Shown: in pieces, positions 58,381 through 64,000 of the stretch
How positions within the stretch are numbered: position 1 is the stretch's first letter
Layout: each line of letters begins with the position of its first letter
Assembly: GCA_031772625.1 (NCBI GenBank)
Contig: CM062805.1
Location: 516,192,102 to 516,256,101, forward strand
DNA from: Pinus tabuliformis
Lineage: Eukaryota > Streptophyta > Pinopsida > Pinales > Pinaceae
Direction of reading: 5' to 3'
Length of the DNA stretch: 64,000 bases
Made by a program: the position numbers and the translations under genes
Notes under the pieces: generated by a model
Told to the model about the DNA's origin: nothing
What the model saw: the letters and a program-made list of their open reading frames with translations, nothing else
Database searches by the model: none

Positions 58381-59881
58381 GAACGCCTACAGGAAAATCT
58401 ACAGGAGGACACAGGAAATCTACAGGAGGAAAAATAGCGTTCTATAGGAGGCCTACAAGAGGAGGTAGAGAGCAATTTTCACTGTTTTGAAGGTGAGAGA
58501 GTGGGTGGAGAAGGTAGATTGAGGTTAGAATGAAGTGTTAGAGCACCTAGGGTCTACCAAGAATCATTAGGAGAGAGAAAGATAATTGGATTTGCTCAAG
58601 GAGAGGGAGCAAAGTCTATGGAAAATGCAAGAAACTAATGTAGAATTGAGGGGAGACTTGGGCGACCTGTAGGGCATGGATCTGATGGAGGATGGAATGG
58701 ATGATAGGCTGGCCTATTGCTAGAAGATATCTTCTGCATCAACAACTGACAGTCAACCAATGAGATTAAGCAAGCAAGGAAATAAGTGCATTTAAAAAAA
58801 CAAAGTTTTTGGATCAAAATAAACTATGATATATGAAAGGAAATGTTGATAGCCATTGCATGAAAGGAAAGCATGAAAGAAGACTGTTGCAAATAAGGAA
58901 ATGAGCATGATGAATAACTTTTGAAGCAAAGCAAAGTAGACTATGAACTAATTAGAAAGCTGCAAACACTAGAAGTCCTATGAAGGAGGAAAATCTGTGT
59001 TTTTGGGGCAGCAAGAGGGTCTTTGCCTCAAATCATTGTCCCAAAGGGAGGAAGAGAGGCCAAGGCACTATTGCTAGCCTTTTGGATCTTTTATTTCTTA
59101 TTTCTTAACCTACTATAGAAAGCATAAATGGAAGCAAACTACTGAATCACCAAAAGCAACCTATTCTTAACCATAAAATAAATACATCTAACAACAAACT
59201 GATCTACAAACTGAAATGAAACATATAAATACAAGAAAAGAGGAGCTTGACTGCTTGGATCGGGCCCTAACCCAAGAGCTTCAGCCTGAGGTAACTTAGT
59301 GCTAACTCAAAAAGGATTCCATATTTATTCTCAAAACAATAACAAGATTACATGAACTATCAAGATAATAAGCTCGAAGTTGAGCAGAGTTTACATAAGC
59401 AATACTACAACAAAAATCCAACAAAAATTCTACAAAAATCCCACCCTAGTCAGGCCCTAGGTCTCTCTACTTATACAAATGAAGCTACCAACAACTTCCT
59501 CAAAATCAGGGAGGCTTGGCTCCCAAAACTCGAGATAAACATCAGTTATCCTCCACTTGCTCTGTTGCCTGCTAATGCATGACTTGGCTGCTTGTACTTC
59601 GAGCTGAATGAAGGGTAATTCGAAGTGTGGAGTAATAAATGAGGGGGATTCCCTCCTATAATTCCTCTCCTTTTTCCACTGGATCCTTGACTTTGACCAC
59701 AAAAACCATCAATAATATGCATTAAACACATATTAGACCACATGGCATCAAAACTAACTCAACTCACTCTATAAGCATAATTATAATCAGAAAATCATAC
59801 AATAAGCTAAGAGAATGGTTGATTTGACTAGGTTAGGAGGTAAAATGAGCCCATATAATTACGCATTTATGAGGCTCATCA
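58381..59881 (-). repeat. 5' LTR of element B, truncated
   Basis: 1.5 kb matching 47408-48907. The remaining 0.6 kb of the LTR (equivalent to 46798-47407), the primer site and the leader are missing. The join to gag lies between 58340 and 58381. A 29-base internal deletion distinguishes it from the 3' LTR near 59680. Confidence 0.88.
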
Positions 59882-59883
59882 CT

Positions 59884-59891
59884 TATTTATA
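59884..59891 (-). promoter_or_regulatory. TATA box of element G LTR
   Basis: The - strand reads TATAAATA, continued as AG in the undisturbed sequence. Element B's target duplication overlaps its downstream half, so the promoter is separated from its transcript start by 13 kb. Confidence 0.55.
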
Positions 59892-60128
59892 CAAATCGTT
59901 GAGGGTGAAGTGACATGTCTTTGGGGCTTCATGAGCCTATATGATGATGTGGCTGGCCTTGATAATTTGCATATGTGAGGGATATTTAAAATTTTTTTTC
60001 TTCTTATCCAAATTTTATGATCTTTAGCTATATTTTGGTCCTCTAAAAAAAAAGAATTAAATCTAATAATCTTCTCCATAAAATGGGCTATGTAAAGTGG
60101 AATTTTTCCCTAGTTTCCAATTTTAACA
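59887..60128 (-). repeat. 3' LTR of element G, promoter-side part
   Basis: On the - strand it starts TGTTAAAATTGG at 60128 and reaches the insertion site of element B. CTTAT at 59882-59886 is the right duplication. A TATA box spans the junction. Confidence 0.65.
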
Positions 60129-60141
60129 CTCCCTCTCAACT
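60129..60141 (-). other. Polypurine tract of element G
   Basis: The - strand reads AGTTGAGAGGGAG directly before the LTR start, which identifies this as a 3' LTR with its interior to the right. Confidence 0.7.
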
Positions 60142-61089
60142 AGGGAGAATTACATGTACTAATCCATCATGTCATCTTGTCATCATGAAACATCTCTACA
60201 TCTCATCTCAAATCTACTAAAAAATGATGTTATAATGAATAAGAATTGATCGAGAGTGAGTCGCAAGACCTTGCCACACTCCATTGACAAAGTTCAGTCC
60301 AAGGGTAGAACCCAAATCATAATTGATCCTAGATCAAGACCAAGTTGAACACCATGCATCCTAGTCATAGGGAGTACAACAGTACAAGATGTGTCCATCA
60401 ATAATGCTATGGTCACTAACCACTTTTCCCAACTCATTGTCTAGATGAGAGGTACTTCCCATGTGTCCTAGACTACATGGGTAGGATGATGTTGGGGCAA
60501 TCGCACTGAAAGAAAAAATCACATCCTGCTCACAACCAGATGTAGGGAAAGGATAACCACATCCTACAACTTCATATAGCTTCCTGTAGTTGCCTTTTGT
60601 AGAAATGATAGAGTAGGGTTTGACTCTCCTCGATGGCTTCCCAGGCTCTTCCTTACCTTCATTGATTTTGAAATGAGCGAAGATGCAAGAGAATTTGAGG
60701 CTTAGTACGTTATATGATATTTTTGGCTAGGGCTTTGATCTGAAATCACCCGTAAATGACCTCAGAGAATTAATGAAGGTATTACAGACTCATGTGCTGG
60801 GGTGTGCCTATGTTATTTTATGCAACGGATCGTTAAGAATGTGAAATACACAGACACTGAAATAGTAAGAGAAACACCAGTAAGAAAACACATAAACACA
60901 ACAAGTTTAATAAGGAGTTCACCCAATCCTCCTAGGCTACATCTCCTAGTCCAGCCTTCAGTGGTGGCCTTTCTATTGTGTCTTAAAGCAGAGTTTTTAC
61001 AAAAGGAGCTCAATTTGAGTCTCACTTAACAGATAATGATCAGTAGGTTTGTACTTGGATCCCCCAAGTCTCTAGAGTACTGTTGTGCT
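60142..61089 (-). other. Interior of element G, unrecognised
   Basis: I found no RNase H or other pol motif on the - strand here. The element may be non-autonomous or already cut. Bases 60800-61030 read like an LTR or untranslated region in the - orientation. Confidence 0.35.
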
Positions 61090-61110
61090 CTACAACAACC
61101 CCCCATTTCA
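61090..61110 (-). other. Possible polypurine tract and LTR start
   Basis: On the - strand AAATGGGGGGTTG precedes TGTTGTAGAGCACA, a pattern like a purine tract abutting an LTR. No partner LTR is present to test it. Confidence 0.3.
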
Positions 61111-61369
61111 TATCATGGTTCTTTACATATAAAAACTATCATATGAAATGGGTCCCTTTTAGTTTTGATTGGTATCAACATTGTATTATTCAAAAGGTCT
61201 GAAAACAAAATGGAGGCATTATAATTAACCTTTTGGACAAACCAATTTTGGTCTTATAATACAAATAATCAATCTTTTATCATTGCGATAAAGTGATCAC
61301 AAGATCGCATATTGAAATGACATAGGAGGCATACTTTAAAGGCCCATTGGTTTTATCCGATGCGATAAA
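61111..61369. other. AT-rich DNA, no gene seen
   Basis: No supported feature. Confidence 0.4.
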
Positions 61370-61383
61370 AGTTCCTTTCGCTC

Positions 61384-61565
61384 CGATGCGATGCGATATC
61401 GCTATCGGCGATCGGCGACATACTATGCATGTTTTTAAAGCACCCCAGGTAATACACCCGATGCGATGCGATATCGCTATCGGCGATCGGCGATACACTA
61501 TCCATGCTTTCTTAAAGTGCCCATACTCCCGATGCGATGCGATATCGCTATCGGCGATCGGGGAT
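61384..61565. repeat. CpG-rich palindromic minisatellite, three copies
   Basis: A core of about 34 bases beginning CGATGCGATGCGATATCGCT occurs at 61384, 61459 and 61530 (periods 75 and 71), nearly without change, joined by variable AT-richer spacers. It contains the 10-bp palindrome GCGATATCGC and CGATCG. A weaker CGATGCGATAAAA copy precedes it near 61358, and a CGATTGCGATAAA copy follows near 61608. Confidence 0.9.
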
Positions 61566-61569
61566 TTCA

Positions 61570-61998
61570 AAAGGTGTCAATATAAGGATTTAAGTTTTCC
61601 CCGACGCCCGATTGCGATAAAGCCAGAAGCGCAGACTTCAAAAAATCCGTTAAAACAGAGGGATATTACGATCAATTCATATTAAAAGCCTTATCTGTCG
61701 AACAATGATTTACCTGCGCTCAACCGCCAAAACATCCAAGGCACGCTTAAACAAATCATTCGGCCGATTAATGATATGATGGGCATTTAAAGGATTGGCA
61801 GGTTTTAACGACAATTTAATGTAATAGTAAGTCCTAAAATATTCTCATAGATTGTATCCACGGCCACTTTAAAGTTAATCTCTCATCACGCATTGATCAA
61901 TATATCTCGCTCATATTTGGTTTTCACTACCAATTCTCTGTGTTACGCTTATTTTCACTCCTGTGCAGAATTCTTCCAAAGCAGAAAACTCAAGCAGA
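61570..61998 (+). other. Upstream region of edge ORF
   Basis: Non-coding. CATTTAAAGG near 61787 could be a weak TATA element, and CTCCTGTGCAG (61958-61968) looks like a splice acceptor just before the ORF. No primer site is seen, so a retrotransposon leader is not demonstrated. Confidence 0.35.
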
Positions 61999-63183
61999 AT
62001 GGGGAAGAAGTCTAAGAAAACCACAGTCGCTTCCGCTGTGCCAGCCATAGGACAAGCCGTCGCTGATCCAACAAATAAAAAGAAAGGATTGATATCTGAT
62101 ACTACATGTTCTGGTCTCGGCAAAACTACTTGGAAAAGTACCTATAATTTGATTGAGGTTGAAGAACCTGAAGTGACAACAGTACAAGCCACTGCAGATT
62201 CGACTCGGAAATCTGATGGTACTTTAAAGGACTTAGCTGACTCCTTCCTTCATTGGATAGCAGCTCGGGAACAAATTCTCCCATATATGGATGTAGTGAG
62301 GTGGGCAATTGAGGAAATCCCAATCATGGACAGAACTTTCTGCACCAGAGATGGGAGAATTTTCGGTTCATTCAAGGCTGATGATTTAAGGCAAATGTAT
62401 CATTTGCCTGAGCCAGAGAAGAAGTACAACAAGGCGTTTTTGGAGAAATTCCGAAAAGAAAACGAAATTGAATCCGAACCCATCCAGGATTGGAGACAAA
62501 ATCCAGCAAAACACAAGCGTGAATCTTCCGGTAAGTATTCTATTGATTCCCTATGTTCTCCTTATTGTTATGCTGGGATAATGATGTGTAGATTGTGGGG
62601 GTTGCATGATTCTGCTAATTTCACTATAGAAATGGTTCCCTTGATGGAAGTGGCGTGTAACAGTGAAATAATGGATTGGGCAACTATACTGTCAGATAAA
62701 TTAGCAACAACTGTTCTTGATTTTAGAAATAAGACCCGCATTACTAAAAGGTTAATTCCCCCATTCTACTACAGTGCCTATATTCTAGATACCCTGTGTT
62801 TTAATTCTGAATTTCCTGTACTCGGCTGGAGGTGGACATCACAAGACCCCATGCCTATTCACATATACCATCAGAAATTGTGGAAGGCTTCCTATAAGCA
62901 CCATTTATACCAAGTCTGCAATGGCTTTATGTTACCCATTCATTACTCTATTTTTGATAAACCTGCTCCCAAGATTTCCTACCAAGCCGGGATTTATTTA
63001 ACATCAATAGGAAGATGGTTCGGGGAGGAAAAGTTCACTTATATAAGAGTTTTCGGTAGCCAAGCCAAACCTCACGTCCTCACTTTGTACGTACCTGATA
63101 AATTGCTCACGAGGGAAATAGCTTATCATATCATTGCCGAGGGAGTTACACAGACTCTCAAGAAAAATAAGAAGCAGGGCTAG
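61999..63183 (+). CDS. Unrecognised 394-codon ORF, possibly element-derived
   Basis: ATG 61999 lies in a good context, and the frame stays open for 394 codons to TAG 63181. The product starts basic (GKKSKKTT), then has a polar segment and a globular part rich in Trp, Tyr and Phe (FLHWIAAREQILPYMDVVRW; DLRQMYHLPEPEKKYNKAF; LIPPFYYSAYILDTLC; HIYHQKLWKASYKHHLYQ). No signal peptide or clear membrane span is present. Its layout recalls the N-terminal block of the accessory ORFs of elements A and B (an IRA/WIA segment, a short motif ending in LP, and a late PPFYYSAYILDTL-like helix), but I cannot show homology. The frame reads on after the stop, so it is probably the front of a longer, now broken protein. 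It could be a host gene, a plant-transposon-domain protein or a retroelement ORF. Confidence 0.5.
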   Translation: MGKKSKKTTVASAVPAIGQAVADPTNKKKGLISDTTCSGLGKTTWKSTYNLIEVEEPEVTTVQATADSTRKSDGTLKDLADSFLHWIAAREQILPYMDVVRWAIEEIPIMDRTFCTRDGRIFGSFKADDLRQMYHLPEPEKKYNKAFLEKFRKENEIESEPIQDWRQNPAKHKRESSGKYSIDSLCSPYCYAGIMMCRLWGLHDSANFTIEMVPLMEVACNSEIMDWATILSDKLATTVLDFRNKTRITKRLIPPFYYSAYILDTLCFNSEFPVLGWRWTSQDPMPIHIYHQKLWKASYKHHLYQVCNGFMLPIHYSIFDKPAPKISYQAGIYLTSIGRWFGEEKFTYIRVFGSQAKPHVLTLYVPDKLLTREIAYHIIAEGVTQTLKKNKKQG

Positions 63184-64000
63184 CCCTCTTTTCCTTTGAG
63201 ATGTGGTGTCTACACGTTGCATGATTTCAAACATGCAGAGAAAGAAGCTACAAAGATAAAATCATTAACTCTAGCAACTCTCCCTAATAGGTGATTTGAT
63301 CCCAACAAAGTCGCCTATAATGCACTTAAACAGGCCAAATTGACAAAGTTTGATCATAAAGAAGATATGTTCGATGACCTGTTCTCCTTAGCTGAGTCAA
63401 TATTGCAGGTTAAGGCACTAGCCAGAATGAAATATCAGGATGAAGGATTGGTTGAATTCAATAGACTTAGATAACAGAGGTTGCAAACTCTGCCTCTAGA
63501 TCTGTTTCAAGCGAGCTTGAACGACAACATTCAAAGGAACCTCCGGTTACAACAAAAGAATAAGAGAAAGCACAGGAGGAAACTCAGACTAAAGAGCAGG
63601 GAAAAGTGCGGGAGGAGACCCAGACTAAAGAGCAGAAGCAGAGCAACATAGAAGTAAATGTGGATACTCATATTGATCCAAAACTGCTTCAAGAATGGCA
63701 ACAATTTGATTCTATTATCAGCAGTCTAGAATGTTCAAAGGACACCGAAACTTCGAAAGCAGTAGACACACAAGAAACCACTTCACAACAGGTTCCAAGT
63801 GGAACCAGCGGCCCACCCAGTTCAAAGGAAGTAGAAATAATACCAAAGGACCCCTCCGATCAAATCATTTTGCAGGTAGAAGAGATTCCTCCCTTGGATG
63901 TCTTCTATAGCCCAAGGCATAAAGCTGTAGTAAAACGACAGAGGAAGAGAAGAAGGACTGATCAACCTTCCCTTTTCCCAGAACAAACGGTCACGGGCAA
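63184..64000 (+). pseudogene. Continuation of edge ORF, broken, runs off window
   Basis: The frame of 61999 continues with protein-like sequence (HDFKHAEKEATKIKSLTLAT; DDLFSLAESILQVKALARMK) past stops at 63181, 63292 and 63472. Near 63490 it shifts frame. The new frame has one TAA at 63561 and then stays open to the window end: a Gln/Glu/Lys part with two ETQTKEQ repeats, a Ser/Thr-rich acidic linker and a basic cluster (VVKRQRKRRRTDQ) like a nuclear localisation signal. An N-terminal globular part plus a low-complexity charged tail parallels the Athila-like accessory ORFs. Confidence 0.5.

Larger units (their letters stand above)
46798..59881 (-). mobile_element. Athila/Tat-like Ty3/gypsy element B, 13.1 kb
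   Basis: The ends are 2.1-kb and 1.5-kb LTR copies, and the exact duplication CTTAT (46793-46797 and 59882-59886) frames the insertion. On the - strand the order is gag, protease with the DLGA form typical of Athila/Tat, RT, RNase H, integrase, a spacer of 1.9 kb, a long accessory ORF, a polypurine tract and the 3' LTR. The 5' LTR has lost its last part together with the primer site and leader. All frames are broken. The spread of domains and the extra ORF after pol fit the Athila group best. Confidence 0.9.

Noticed and set aside
61384-61565. Regularly spaced repeats resembling a CRISPR array
   Set aside because: Only three cores with palindromes and similar spacers, in plant nuclear DNA with no cas genes.

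Overview
This is nuclear DNA of a seed plant with a large, repeat-filled genome. No ordinary host gene with recognisable exons is present. Most of the window is LTR retrotransposons nested in one another, with initiator-Met tRNA primer sites, Ty1/copia and Ty3/gypsy polyproteins, long TA microsatellites and one block that reads like transferred mitochondrial DNA. The species cannot be fixed from this sequence. All identities rest on reading motifs by eye; no database search was run.

Left block (2-17029). Three elements sit inside one another on the + strand. The outer Ty1/copia element has LTRs at 2-929 and 16114-17029. A Ty3/gypsy chromovirus (1494-11480, TSD CATAA) is inserted in its leader. 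A second Ty1/copia element (5587-10428, TSD GAAGC) is inserted in the pol region of the chromovirus. LTR divergence falls from outside to inside, about 7%, 3.5% and 1%, as the nesting predicts. The chromovirus had already lost its integrase core, and all three polyproteins are broken.

Middle block (17030-40160). First comes AT-rich DNA with local duplications, TA arrays and a SINE-like tRNA head, then a possible small secreted-peptide gene on the - strand (22601-22816). After that come old retroelement parts: an LTR-like stretch (23570-24542), a segment present twice (D1 25210-26434, D2 38571-40160), an Athila-like LTR with a large accessory ORF (26435-31411, - strand), a gypsy 5' end (31808-34180, - strand), a gypsy RNase H scrap (34440-34694) and a mitochondrial-looking block (about 34960-36600).

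Right block (40161-61097). This is another nest. A decayed chromovirus F (+ strand, from 40161) carries a probable solo LTR (40586-42951) and a foldback element (45242-45406), and is cut at 45980 by the 3' LTR of a - strand element G. That LTR is itself split beside its TATA box by a 13-kb Athila/Tat-like element B (46798-59881, TSD CTTAT, - strand). B carries gag, protease, RT, RNase H, integrase and a long accessory ORF downstream of pol.

Right edge (61370-64000). A CpG-rich palindromic minisatellite lies about 430 bp upstream of an unrecognised 394-codon ORF (61999-63183), which continues in broken form to the edge of the window. The best candidates for something undescribed are the accessory protein shared by the two Athila-like copies, this edge ORF with its repeats, and the small peptide gene.
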